This document shows positions 43,162 through 53,942 of a stretch of DNA of 64,000 bases, one piece after another. Origin of the DNA: Cylindrotheca closterium (Eukaryota; Bacillariophyta; Bacillariophyceae; Bacillariales; Bacillariaceae); NCBI GenBank assembly GCA_933822405.4, contig CAKOGP040001112.1:867647-931646 (forward strand). The letters are read 5' to 3'. A program made the position numbers and the translations under genes. The notes under the pieces are model-generated. The model did not search any database. It saw nothing but the letters and a program-made list of their open reading frames with translations, and was not told the origin of the DNA. Each line of letters begins with the position of its first letter. Within the stretch, counting starts at the first letter, position 1.

Positions 43162-43603
43162 TGTGGCTTTACTTCTTCAATTGATTGCTCAGTTGTAGAT
43201 ATTCGATGAAGGTTGACTGTGTTTGGGATTCAAACACGTCAAAGATAGAATATATGTGAAGATCGTGAGCGAAGGAAAAAAGACGTGGCTTAGGTGGCAG
43301 AAAATGATTACGCAGAAACATTGACCCAAAATGCATCACGATCGATTGGAGACTTGCGTGACAACTTTCTACTTCGTCAACCACGTCACCACTAGGTACC
43401 ATATTAGTGGTTAAACGTCACTAAAAAGCACTATATCCGTACTATTCCAGTACTAGCTTAGTACTCTGAATTTCTCAGTCGGACTGGTCTATCCAGAAAC
43501 AACAGCAATGATATGATGCTGTATGAACTGCCAAACAACGGATACCAACTGTATCGTACAGTACAAGCGTTTCAGAAACCGCTGAGGCCTTGTAACGACA
43601 ATT
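43162..43603. other. Divergent intergenic region, nothing recognised
   Basis: About 440 bases shared upstream of the desaturase and the TRAPPC2L-like gene. Repeated ACTA/TAGT-type words occur near 43395-43460 but no defined element is seen. Confidence 0.4.
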
Positions 43604-44477
43604 ATGGCATTACAGTGCCTTTCCATCCTAGGCAGCAAGAATGAGCCTTTGTATTCCTGTTCACCCCCAAAGATTAGGCTAGCCGAGGCAAGTGAGCCTG
43701 AAGGGGATCTAGACGGCTTTGGATTTCTGGAATCCATGGAGGGAAATGACAAAGCGATACATCACGAGGTATGCATTCCTTGCTTGTAAATTCCATATGA
43801 CGCTATCAGCAGCTGGATCTTTTTGTCTCATTACTTGCGTCTGCAACCTATTTATATATATATATCTGTCTTATCGAATCAATGCAGTTCATGATTCATG
43901 CTGCTTTGGATCGCCTAGACGAAGTTCTGGGGTCGCCCAAGAATTATCAGATCCCAAAACATCTGCGAAGTTCACACTGGATGGGATCCCTTTGTGTTAT
44001 GGAAGACTGCGAAATCTTTGGCTATGTAACACCAAGTAACATCAAAATATTAGCGTTGGTCAAGAGGGACGACATTATGCCCCTTCAGAAACGCAATGAC
44101 AGTGACGTCCGGATGCTATTTGTAAGTCATTCTCATCAAATTGGTTGCCATTTTACTTTCATGACCATTTTTCTAAACCATGTTTTCACCATGTCAAATC
44201 TGAATTCGACATCTATATATAACTACAGAAAGTGGTCCATGATTGCTACGTTCGATACACACTCAATCCATTTACTACCATCCGATCAAAGATTGAGAAA
44301 CCATGTCAGAACTTTGAGAAGGGCATCAACATGGCAATCAAAAAGTACAACGATACTGTTGACATTCTGGACGACCCAACCGTAAAAAAGTTCCAGAAAA
44401 AGTCTACTAGCGGTGGTAGCGGTGGAGGTGGCTTTTTCTCTCTAACGTCGTCTTCCCCTGGTTTGGTCATGAAGTGA
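43604..44477 (+). CDS. TRAPPC2L: TRAPP complex subunit 2-like (TRAPPC2L/Tca17)
   Basis: Exons 43604-43768, 43888-44121 and 44229-44477 give 215 residues; both introns are GT-AG and in phase 0. The longin-like sedlin fold is recognisable: LQCLSILGSKNEPLYSCSPP at the start, FMIHAALDRLDEVLG, MGSLCVMEDCEIFGYVTPSN, IKILALVKRD, then VVHDCYVRYTLNPFTTI, which parallels the 'LHNSYTDVMCNPFYN' strand and helix of human TRAPPC2L. An acidic insert of about 20 residues (LAEASEPEGDLDGFGFLESM) lies in the loop before exon 2, and a Gly/Ser-rich tail (STSGGSGGGGFFSLTSS) extends the C-terminus. TRAPP complexes tether vesicles and activate Rab GTPases at the Golgi. Confidence 0.85.
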
Positions 44478-46104
<1,627 letters not shown>

Positions 46105-46488
46105 GTTGTTGCTGCGAAGTCAGTCATACTGTTGTTGTAGATAGACCAAAAGAATTTCCTTTTTCCCTTTTTTCCTTTTTATATTGGAGTAGGTAGTAAA
46201 TATATCATTCGTGGTTGTCTAGAAGCTCCTCGTTTCTTTTTACGCGAGGAGGAAATGCCGAAGCACTGTAGCCGGCAAGGCAGGCTGGTCTCGGATAAGA
46301 TCTACATTCCTTGTTGCTTCGCAGAATGACAAAAATCTATCCTACTGTTCTTAAAATATTGCTAGTACTCAGCGCTTTTTAGAAGTTTTTAGCACTTTCT
46401 CATCCAAGAATTAGTCATCATTATTGTTGTTGTAAATGTGTATCAAAGTAGTGAATCATCCCATGTTAAAACTGTGTTTCGAAAAAGC
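46105..46488. other. Convergent intergenic region
   Basis: 384 bases between the Rab6 and atlastin stop codons. It is T-rich just after Rab6 (CCTTTTTTCC-type tract near 46160), consistent with 3' UTR and polyadenylation sequence. Nothing else is recognised. Confidence 0.4.
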
Positions 46489-48309
46489 TCAGTCAGCCTT
46501 TTTCTTTTTGGAAGGTCCCTCGTTCATCATTTGCACTACCGACTTGACCCGTTGTACGAGTTCCTTTATTTGTTGTGCCTTTGTCATGCCCACGATTAGC
46601 ATAAAGCAAAGGACCACTGCGTATACATGAGAAAAGAATTCCGAACTCTTTCGGCAGACATGCGAGTATGGAGAGCATGTGTAATCCGCAATAAATCGGA
46701 ACATAAAGGAAATGAATGCGACCGAAAGTGGAATAATGTAGCTGTGGAATGAATCAAATCAGAGCGTGAGAAAGAGAGAGAGGAAGAAAGTGTTGTCAGA
46801 TACCGCATTTTACAAATCCAAAACAAATCCAATACAAATCCAATGTGCCCAAGTACAATGCACTTACGTTTCCAATCCAGCCAATGGATTTCTTCCCACA
46901 TTCAATGATTGATAGACATCAAATTCATCATTGATCTGATCCACAACAGTCTTTCTTGCCCCTTGAATACTTTGCTTGCTACCAAATGTGGCCATGTTAT
47001 CGAAAAACTGCAACGATTTGGCCAAAAGCATTCGGTGATCCTCCTTGAGCTCTTCTGCTCGAATGTAGTTGGAACACTTGGGGCCCGCAATTCGGTTCAT
47101 AGTGTCCTTGTATTGACCAATGGCCATGTTGACCGCATTGATATTATTGGCATGGGAAGTAGCTTCCAACATGGTAGATGCCTCGGGGAAACTGGCGCCA
47201 CTGGCGAACATCTCGGCATAAGCCTTGATGTAGGATCCTAATTCAATGGCTGTCACATGACGTCCTTGAATGGACTTGGGTTGCAAATTTTCAAACGAAA
47301 AGACTCGTTTGCAGTATCGATCCAAAAGTTTGACAAAGGTTTCATCAATTTGAGTGACATCCCCAGTGTATGTCTTTTTGGTGACATTTTTTCCTGGATG
47401 GCAAAAGGCATAACAGGAAGCACTTTCGAAACAGCTACTGATTTGTTCCCGAGTTTCCTGCAAGTCCTTGGCATCTCGATCAGCAATGACCTTTTCAAAG
47501 TATTCGACCATTTCCTTTTCCATTTGTTCATAATCGTCCTCGTCTTCAAAATTCTGCCAGTCGCGTACTAGGAATTCAATCTTTTGAAATGGTTTGACAT
47601 TTTCTTGATGCACTTGATCCGCTTCCACGGCCAAACGAGCGTACTCGGAAAAGAGCGCAAGCTGTTGAAGGTTATCTTCTTGAATTCTCTTTTCCACATT
47701 GTAAATTTGGTAACTACTCAATAGAGTACTCATTCCAAAAATGGAAGCCGTCAGCGACATGGTGGTTTCATTGTCAAACATTCCCTGTGAGTCGACCAAC
47801 AAGACGGCCAAGGATTCCATTTCTCCATTGGGCAATTTTCGATTAATAAAATGTGGTTGACTCCACATCCAGATTCCCGTCGTATGACGATCGGCTCCTC
47901 CCGCCCAATGAAAGGCATCGTTGCCCAGAGAATTAATCTGTTCGTACCAAGGCTTTCCATCATCGTCCGTAACAGCCTCTCCAGTAGCAGTGGTGGCCGA
48001 AATGTGACTCAAGTATCTCAAAAACCAAGTCAACAAGAAGGATTTTCCTGTTCGAAAGGCTCCCACCACACTCACCACTGAAACCTTCCAGCCAGGTGGA
48101 ATTTTGCTCATGATCGCATTGAGTTTCTTTTCGTGAAAAGTAAAGGCGTATTGATCCTCTTCGGTTCCAATGGAAATGACTTGCATGGCATGAGGTTCAC
48201 TGGGAATATTCGCATCTTCGGATTCCACACTGTTGATATCCGTATGATCGACCATGACGACGCTGTCCGATTCAGATCCTTTTTCCACAATCAATTCGGG
48301 GGTTGACAT
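46489..48309 (-). CDS. Atlastin-like dynamin-family GTPase
   Basis: Exons 46868-48309 and 46489-46741 on the minus strand give 564 residues, the size of animal atlastins. The start is ATG 48309; the open frame continues upstream only to a GTG. The GTPase domain has P-loop VGAFRTGKSFLLTWFLRYL, the switch region GIWMWSQPHF, LLVDSQGMFD (DxxG) and the FLVRDWQNF motif (RD replaces N/TKxD in this family). A helical middle domain follows. Exon 2 encodes two hydrophobic segments (IIPLSVAFISFMFRFIADY and HVYAVVLCFMLIVGM) forming a membrane hairpin, and a basic tail ending KKKKAD. Atlastins fuse ER tubules. The protein has an acidic N-terminal extension of about 50 residues. Confidence 0.88.
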
Positions 48310-48793
48310 TCTTTTTCTTCTTCGTTCGTTTTCCACACAAGTTAATTTATTTAGTAATTAATCTGTGGAAATGTGTTCAGTTCAGTAGCGATGGATTGAT
48401 TGATTGATTGATTGGTTGATGCTATTGCAGTGGTACTATATATCGTAGTGTTTGTTTGCAGTTGATTCAATGATAATTAACAACAGCAATGTGGAGGACG
48501 ATCAGAACCTTTGGATCGTCGAAATGCTTCGATCATTTTCAATTTCCGTATGGCCCGTCCGTCGTGATGCATGGAGGCTTGTGGTACATTGTTTACGTGT
48601 TTGCCCGTAGAATCAAATCTGACACGGAACAACGACACCGACCACGATTTGAAAAAAGTTTGAATGAGTCCCGAATTGCAGATTGGATGGAAACCAGTCA
48701 CGGGTCGATTCCATTCATCATCTCCGTTTTCGAGTTGTTCCACCCATTGCTTTTTTAAAAAATGCACGAGGAGGATCCAACCACCAACCAACC
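48310..48793. other. Divergent intergenic region with a TTGA microsatellite
   Basis: This separates the atlastin and sulfotransferase genes. An ATG at 48683 is in frame with the sulfotransferase but would add 37 residues before its signal anchor, so I favour 48794. A short GATT/TTGA tandem run lies at about 48395-48414. Confidence 0.45.
48395..48414. repeat. (TTGA)n tetranucleotide microsatellite
   Basis: About five uninterrupted copies of a TTGA/GATT unit, then a slightly changed copy (TTGGTTGATG). It lies upstream of the atlastin gene. Confidence 0.85.
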
Positions 48794-49906
48794 ATGGACA
48801 CCCTTCATGTAAAATCATCCAATAAAGGTAAACAACCTACCAAGAAGTGGATTTATGTCATAGCTATTTTTGCTGGAGTCCTTGCCATGTTGAATATATT
48901 CACGAGTTCATCGTTGCGGGGTGGCGTCAGCTTGAATTTGGATGTGGTTTGGTTTCAACAACAACAACAACAACAACAATCATCGTCAAAAAAGTCATCC
49001 ACTACAAGCGAAGGATATCAAATGCAAGCGACCAAGATTGGTGATAGTAACGATCCCCAGCAGGATGATTTTTCAGCATTAGAGGTCTTGCCTACCGACC
49101 GTATCATGAGTACCGATCCTCGTCAATGGGATCGGAGTCCGATTGTCATTGAAGAGTTTCGACTGATATTCTTTAGCATACCAAAGGTGGCTTGTACGAC
49201 ATGGAAACAGGTCTTTCGGCGGATCATGGGTGCTCCAGACTGGCAAGCCCAAGATGGATCCAAATACTTGCCACACAATCCCAAACTCAACAATCTAAAA
49301 TATTTGCACCACTTCAATTTGACGCAAGTCCAACAAATGTTTCTGGATCCCAACTGGACCAAGGCTATGTTTGTGCGAGATCCAAAACAACGATTCTTGA
49401 GTGCCTATTTGGACAAGGCAATATCCAACAATGGACACTTTTTGCGGGACAAATGCTGCTCCGAGACTCCCCAAGATCGCCCCAAGTGCCTCACCATTCC
49501 AAAATGTAAGGAATGTCTGGAGAATGGGAGAAGCAACATGTCCTCCTTTCTACAATTGATACATACCTGTCGAGACGATCATTGGGAATTGCAATCAAAG
49601 CGGATGGATGCTAAATACTGGAAGTACATTAATTTTGTAGGACAAATGGACGCGCTTGCAGAAGACGGTATTCGACTCATGAAACATATTGGAGCATGGG
49701 ACAAGTATGGCAAAGATGGATGGGGTCCCCATGGAAATGGATCCATGTTTGTCACATCCCAGGAAAAACAAAAACACACGACCAATGCCAAATCGAAAAT
49801 GCAATCCTACTACTATCCAGAGTTGGAACAGCAAGTGGACGAGTTTTATCAAGACGATTATGACAATTCGCTCTTTGGATTTCATAAGACGAAAGTGGCG
49901 TCGTGA
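48794..49906 (+). CDS. Golgi-type sulfotransferase (sulfotransferase family 2-like)
   Basis: 370 residues from ATG 48794. A short basic cytosolic tail is followed by a signal-anchor helix (WIYVIAIFAGVLAMLNIFTS, about 20-40), then a stem with an eight-residue Gln run encoded by CAA repeats and a Ser-rich stretch. The catalytic domain has the two PAPS-binding motifs: LIFFSIPKVACTTWKQVFRR (5'-phosphosulfate loop) and KAMFVRDPKQRFLSAYLDK (3'-phosphate site). N-glycosylation sites occur (FNLTQ, PNWTK, RSNMSS). Cys clusters (DKCCSETP, CLTIPKCKECLEN) suggest disulphides. Such type II enzymes sulfate carbohydrates in the Golgi; the likely acceptor is an extracellular polysaccharide or glycoprotein, which is an inference. 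Confidence 0.85.
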   Translation: MDTLHVKSSNKGKQPTKKWIYVIAIFAGVLAMLNIFTSSSLRGGVSLNLDVVWFQQQQQQQQSSSKKSSTTSEGYQMQATKIGDSNDPQQDDFSALEVLPTDRIMSTDPRQWDRSPIVIEEFRLIFFSIPKVACTTWKQVFRRIMGAPDWQAQDGSKYLPHNPKLNNLKYLHHFNLTQVQQMFLDPNWTKAMFVRDPKQRFLSAYLDKAISNNGHFLRDKCCSETPQDRPKCLTIPKCKECLENGRSNMSSFLQLIHTCRDDHWELQSKRMDAKYWKYINFVGQMDALAEDGIRLMKHIGAWDKYGKDGWGPHGNGSMFVTSQEKQKHTTNAKSKMQSYYYPELEQQVDEFYQDDYDNSLFGFHKTKVAS

Positions 49907-50264
49907 TTGGGGTTTGGTGAGGTGACATAAGATAAATGTCCCGATCCAAGCAGGAGCAGAGAATGTTGCGCTATTTTGGAGGACGCAGTCTAGTACTCCA
50001 ATTCATGATGGATGCACGCTCCAAAAGCTGCTGTATCGTCAGGCAGTTTACGCAAAGGCAAATACATGGTGCTGCTCCACAGTCTGTAAAACACTAAGGC
50101 TTGCAAAATCGAGAATGCCGACCATCATTGAATTGTCTAAAACAATGGAACCGTACACAAATTCCCCAATTCTTCACTTCTCCGGTGTACCAGAGTCACA
50201 TTCGGTCGTGAAACATCATGATCTCAATTGATCATCATCACAGTTTCACTGCTTTGGTGAACGG
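49907..50264. other. Intergenic, nothing recognised
   Basis: About 360 bases between two same-strand genes; no RNA, repeat or coding feature is supported. Confidence 0.4.
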
Positions 50265-51500
50265 ATGGTCCTACCTTCCAAACAGAGCCTTTCAGCACAA
50301 AGAAAGACCCTGCAATCACCAGCTTCGAATGGAAATAATTGGAACAACACGAACAAAATATTTTTCAAACTCGGTTTCGCTCTTATAGTTGGACTGACAT
50401 TCGTAGTACTGGTCGTGGCGGGTCTCGCTTTCTTGGATTGGGATCTTGGTCTTGGGGGAGCAAGGATCAAAAGTCACGCCTCGGCATCTACACAATTTCA
50501 ATCATATACAAAGTCAACGACGTCAAGAAAAATGGAATCAGAATCGCTTCGAGTCAGCAAGAAGCAAGCACCACACAGTGGTGTCTCGAAATCAACCAAC
50601 GGCTCTTTGACGACGACGACGACAACAACAACAACAACGACTCTAGTTTCCATGAACGTTGCGGGATGCGTACCTTCGCAAATGGCACCAGAATCTTGGA
50701 CTCAAAAGGACTCTATTGATGCAGTCCGATCTGAAGTCATCTCGCATCGCCCCGATTGGATCGCACTCCAAGAATCCCCCGGTGGTGTGGAACTGGTCGA
50801 TCAAGTCTTTGGCCAGCAAGGATACAAAGCAGTTGGGGCGACATACAGTCATGCAGATCAAGTGGTGCTGCTTGTCAAGAAAGACATCAAATCCAAGTTG
50901 ATTCCCATGCCGGGTCTGCCAGTGATTATGGCCGTGTTCGACGTTGGTGATGGTGGTGGTGGTGAGCCTACTACTGCTGAGCCTCATCGGATCTTGGTAG
51001 CAAGCGTCCACCTGGAACCATTCAAACAAGGAAATCGCAAACGCGCCGAACAGATGGAAGCAATTGTAGAAAAGGCCAAGTCCCTTGCCATTCCTGTTGT
51101 GATTGCAGGGGACACCAATATGCGTCCAACCGAAGACACTGCAATGGAGGAAGACTTGCAACTCTTGGATGTTTGGAAGTTGGCTGGAAGCAATCCGAGT
51201 ACGCAGTTTACCTGGGATACGATAGACCATCGCAATGATGCGACAGAAAATGGCCAAGAAGACCTTGACCCGAAGGAAGGATATTTCAATCAGTACTATG
51301 GACAAAGTACTCGTCAATATACTGCCCGATATGATCGAATCTACATTCATCATGAAAATCATTCGATCGATCTTATGCCTACTGATAATGGCTCGCCAGT
51401 AACCTTTGGATTGATTGGAAATAAACCCATGACATCAAAGCTGGACTTTTTGTCTGACCATTTTGGAGTTGTTTCAACGCTGCCAATTCAATGGAAATAG
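50265..51500 (+). CDS. Membrane-anchored endonuclease/exonuclease/phosphatase (TDP2-like fold)
   Basis: 411 residues in one exon. One strong transmembrane helix lies near residues 34-58 (LGFALIVGLTFVVLVVAGLAF), then a Ser/Lys-rich stem with an eleven-residue Thr run (ACG/ACA codons). The catalytic domain starts at TLVSMNVAGCVP and has the family signature: LQESPGG (catalytic Glu), LVASVHLEPF, VVIAGDTNMRPTED, RYDRIYIHH and LDFLSDHFGVVSTL (terminal SDH). The GDTN and SDHFG motifs recall TDP2-type 5'-tyrosyl-DNA phosphodiesterases, but the membrane anchor is not typical of TDP2. A secretory-pathway phosphodiesterase is also possible. The stop lies 50 bases from the convergent gene's stop. Confidence 0.8.
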   Translation: MVLPSKQSLSAQRKTLQSPASNGNNWNNTNKIFFKLGFALIVGLTFVVLVVAGLAFLDWDLGLGGARIKSHASASTQFQSYTKSTTSRKMESESLRVSKKQAPHSGVSKSTNGSLTTTTTTTTTTTLVSMNVAGCVPSQMAPESWTQKDSIDAVRSEVISHRPDWIALQESPGGVELVDQVFGQQGYKAVGATYSHADQVVLLVKKDIKSKLIPMPGLPVIMAVFDVGDGGGGEPTTAEPHRILVASVHLEPFKQGNRKRAEQMEAIVEKAKSLAIPVVIAGDTNMRPTEDTAMEEDLQLLDVWKLAGSNPSTQFTWDTIDHRNDATENGQEDLDPKEGYFNQYYGQSTRQYTARYDRIYIHHENHSIDLMPTDNGSPVTFGLIGNKPMTSKLDFLSDHFGVVSTLPIQWK

Positions 51501-51550
51501 ATGGAAAGATTTGTATTATAGCTAAAAGTCTAAGTTGAAAGTAAATGGCT

Positions 51551-52333
51551 TCATCGAGGCCAATATTTGGTATATATGAATCGAAAGGTAGGCAAACCTA
51601 AGACCACAAAATAGCAATCACGCAAAACTAGTACCAGTTGTTTGCTGTCGAAAATGTTGCCGTCAAAAGTGCTGCCTCCACTAGTCGCCGCCAAGACCAC
51701 TGCCAATATGCAACGCAGGGCCACAAAGTTGACTGCTATAGTCAAGGCGACGAAAATAGATGACTTTTCGTTTTCAATGGCATCGAAGGTGTATGATTCT
51801 TCTTCCGAAAATGCTGACAGGAGCCATACCAAGCTCAGCGTTGAGATGCGTTCGACTAGTGTTCCAAGCGTCGATGGAACTGATGGAATGGGTTGGAACC
51901 AACCTCCCTGTTGGGCAAAGTCTGGGGCATTCAAGGCATCAAGAAGACCCATTAATTGGGAGGCAAGAATAATTGTAAGAATATCCCCAAGGATGAGGCC
52001 ATAATCATCGATTTGTCGGCTCTCAATCCAAGGACTCCCACCAACATGCTGACCTTCTTCCTCCTTTGCGTTCCTGGAATCTCCGACACCATCTTCCCCT
52101 AAAGGCTTTTCTGATAATTGCGTCGTGAGGAAACTAGAATGAGCGATACCCACAACGCCGCGCTGTGCAACCCGGTTGGTTTGGCATAGCTGTTGTCCTG
52201 TCATTCTGGTGGAGTATTTATTGCTCACCATGAACCTCGCTGGGAGGAAAGCATGAACCATCCTTGGGCTCGTCGGGTGAAAATTTACCACTATAAAGGC
52301 AACGATGAATAGGAACGTTTTCAGTTGCCACAT
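51551..52333 (-). CDS. Conserved plastid membrane protein, unknown function
   Basis: 260 residues from ATG 52333; the codon three positions upstream that extends the open frame is TTG, not a normal start. The leader MWQLKTFLFIVAFIVVNF…MVHA|FLPARF ends in a textbook VHA-Phe plastid motif. The mature part begins with a conserved-looking segment (WIESRQIDDYGLILGDILT, IILASQLMGLLDALNAPDFA, GGWFQPIPSVPSTLGTLVER) that I associate with a poorly characterised plastid/cyanobacterial membrane family, without certainty. At least three hydrophobic segments follow. The first 29 codons lie inside unit 1 of the repeat array, and the unit edge coincides with the predicted signal-peptide cleavage site. Confidence 0.75.
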   Translation of the reverse strand: MWQLKTFLFIVAFIVVNFHPTSPRMVHAFLPARFMVSNKYSTRMTGQQLCQTNRVAQRGVVGIAHSSFLTTQLSEKPLGEDGVGDSRNAKEEEGQHVGGSPWIESRQIDDYGLILGDILTIILASQLMGLLDALNAPDFAQQGGWFQPIPSVPSTLGTLVERISTLSLVWLLSAFSEEESYTFDAIENEKSSIFVALTIAVNFVALRCILAVVLAATSGGSTFDGNIFDSKQLVLVLRDCYFVVLGLPTFRFIYTKYWPR

Positions 52334-53883
52334 CGAATTCAATGGTGTTTAGGACCAGAAGGTACACCTGTGTAGTATGTACAGTAGTCGTTGCCATCTC
52401 GAGTGGGTTCCGTCCGCTATCATTGCCGCTAACAGAAACAATCTCAGTCGCACAAAATTCGAGATTGTGCAAGTGCGCTCTCTTGTTCGCACTTGATTTT
52501 CACTTGAAGAAGGACATGGATAATCCAAGAGTCTTGCATCATCCAACAAAACTTTCAACTACAGTAGATGGAAAGCATAAACCATCGGTGGGCTCTTCGG
52601 GTGAAAATCTACCACTATCAAGGTAGCCAAGAATAGGAACGTTTTCAGTTGCCACATCGAATTCAATGGTGTTTAGGACCAGAAGAACACCTGTGTAATA
52701 AGTACAGCAGTAGAGTGAGTACCTACTACACTTTTCTGGTGTCATCTCGAGTAGGTTTCGTCCGCTATCATAGTCGCCAGCAGAAACAATCCCAATCGCA
52801 CAAAATTCTCGACATTTGTGCAAGATCTGTGGTTTTTTTAGATGTTCACTGGGGAGAAAAGACATTTTGGATCTTCCAAGAGTCTTGCATCATCCAACAA
52901 CAGAACTTTTAACTAGATGGAAAGCATGAACCATCTGTGGGGGCTCTACGGGTGGAAATCCACCACTATCAAGGTAACGAAGAATAGGAACGTTTTCAGT
53001 CACATCGAATTCAATAGTGTTTAGGACCAGAAGGTAGCTACACCTGTGTAGTAAGTACGGTAGATTACGTGTACCTACACGTGCACAGTCAGGTAGGTTT
53101 CGTCCGCTATCATAGTCGCCAACAGAAACAATCCCAGTCGCACAAAATTCTCAACATTTGAATTTTGAATTTGTGCAAGATGTTTAGATTTTCACTGGGG
53201 AGAAGGACAGACATGGTTGGACCAAGAGTCGAGTGAGTCTTGTATCATCCAACAAAACTTTCGACTACATGGAAAGCATGAACCATCAGTGGGCTCTTCG
53301 GGTGAAAATCTACCGCTAGCAAGGTAACGAAGAATAGGAACGTTTTCAGTTGCCACCTCGAATTCAACGGTATTTAGGACCAGAAGGTACACCTGTGTAG
53401 TAAGAACGGTAGAGTACCTACTACACGTATTGTTGTCATGTCAAGTAGGTTTCGTCCGCTATCATAGTCGCCAACAGAAACAATCCCAGTCGCTCGACAT
53501 CAGATTGTGCAAGATCTGTTTAGATTTTCACTGGGGAGAAGGACAGACATGTTGGCAAGAGTGATCCAAGAGCCAAGAACTGAATGGAATGGAAAACATG
53601 AACCATTCTTCGGGTGAAAATCTATCACTATAAAGGCAACGAAGAATAGGAACGTTTTAAGTAATCACATCGAATTCAACGGTGTGTAAGGTACACTGTG
53701 TTCGTAAGAACAGCAGAATAATACCGTACAATTGTCGTCATCTCGAGTAAGTTTCGTCCACTATCAATACCGCCAACAGAAACAATTCCAGTCGCACAAA
53801 ATTCTCGAATAGATTTCACTGGGGAGAAATGGACAGACGTCGGCCATCATTCATGCATTCAACACCCAAACAATACTTTCAAC
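52247..53883. repeat. Five-unit tandem array carrying copies of a signal-peptide leader and upstream DNA
   Basis: Five diverged units start at about 52247, 52571, 52920, 53272 and 53592, with lengths of roughly 324, 349, 352, 320 and 290 bases. Each begins GAAA(G/A)CAT(G/A)AACCAT and then carries shared blocks GGGTGAAAATCTACCACTAT, AATAGGAACGTTTT, CATCGAATTCAA, ACCTGTGTAGTAAG, TTTCGTCCGCTATCATAG, CAGAAACAATCCCAGTCGC and TTTTCACTGGGGAGAA. Unit 1 contains codons 1-29 of the plastid membrane protein (minus strand) plus its 5' flank. Read on the minus strand, unit 2 still has an open leader (MWQLKTFLFLATLIVVDFHP, about 31 codons before a stop). Unit 3 has ATG-TGA, unit 4 has lost the ATG and unit 5 has ATG-TGA. 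The array fills almost all of the gap to the divergent TruA gene. Confidence 0.9.
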
Positions 53884-53942
53884 AAGGAAATTTTTGTGCG
53901 CATTTGCTACGGGTACATGAATGCTAATGGGTCCAGAGAGCA

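Noticed and set aside
46240..46330. Possible structured RNA after Rab6 (AGCTCCTCG … CGAGGAGG stem)
   Set aside because: A local stem can be drawn but no tRNA, snRNA or other known RNA pattern fits; more likely 3' UTR.
48307..48336. Upstream start of atlastin at 48336
   Set aside because: That codon is GTG; the first ATG is at 48309. The same reasoning moved the starts of the START-like (38383), Rrp6-like (55592) and mitochondrial-type (59752) genes.
52331..52342. Upstream start of the plastid membrane protein at 52342
   Set aside because: That codon is TTG on the minus strand; the first ATG is at 52333 and gives a better signal peptide.
52539..52865. 108-codon minus-strand frame in the repeat array (and similar frames in other units)
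   Set aside because: It is a different frame from the leader and exists only because the repeat unit happens to be open there; sibling units break it.
52247..53883. CRISPR-like interpretation of the repeat array
   Set aside because: Units are about 300 bp, diverged along their full length and without short repeats separated by unique spacers; the genome is eukaryotic.
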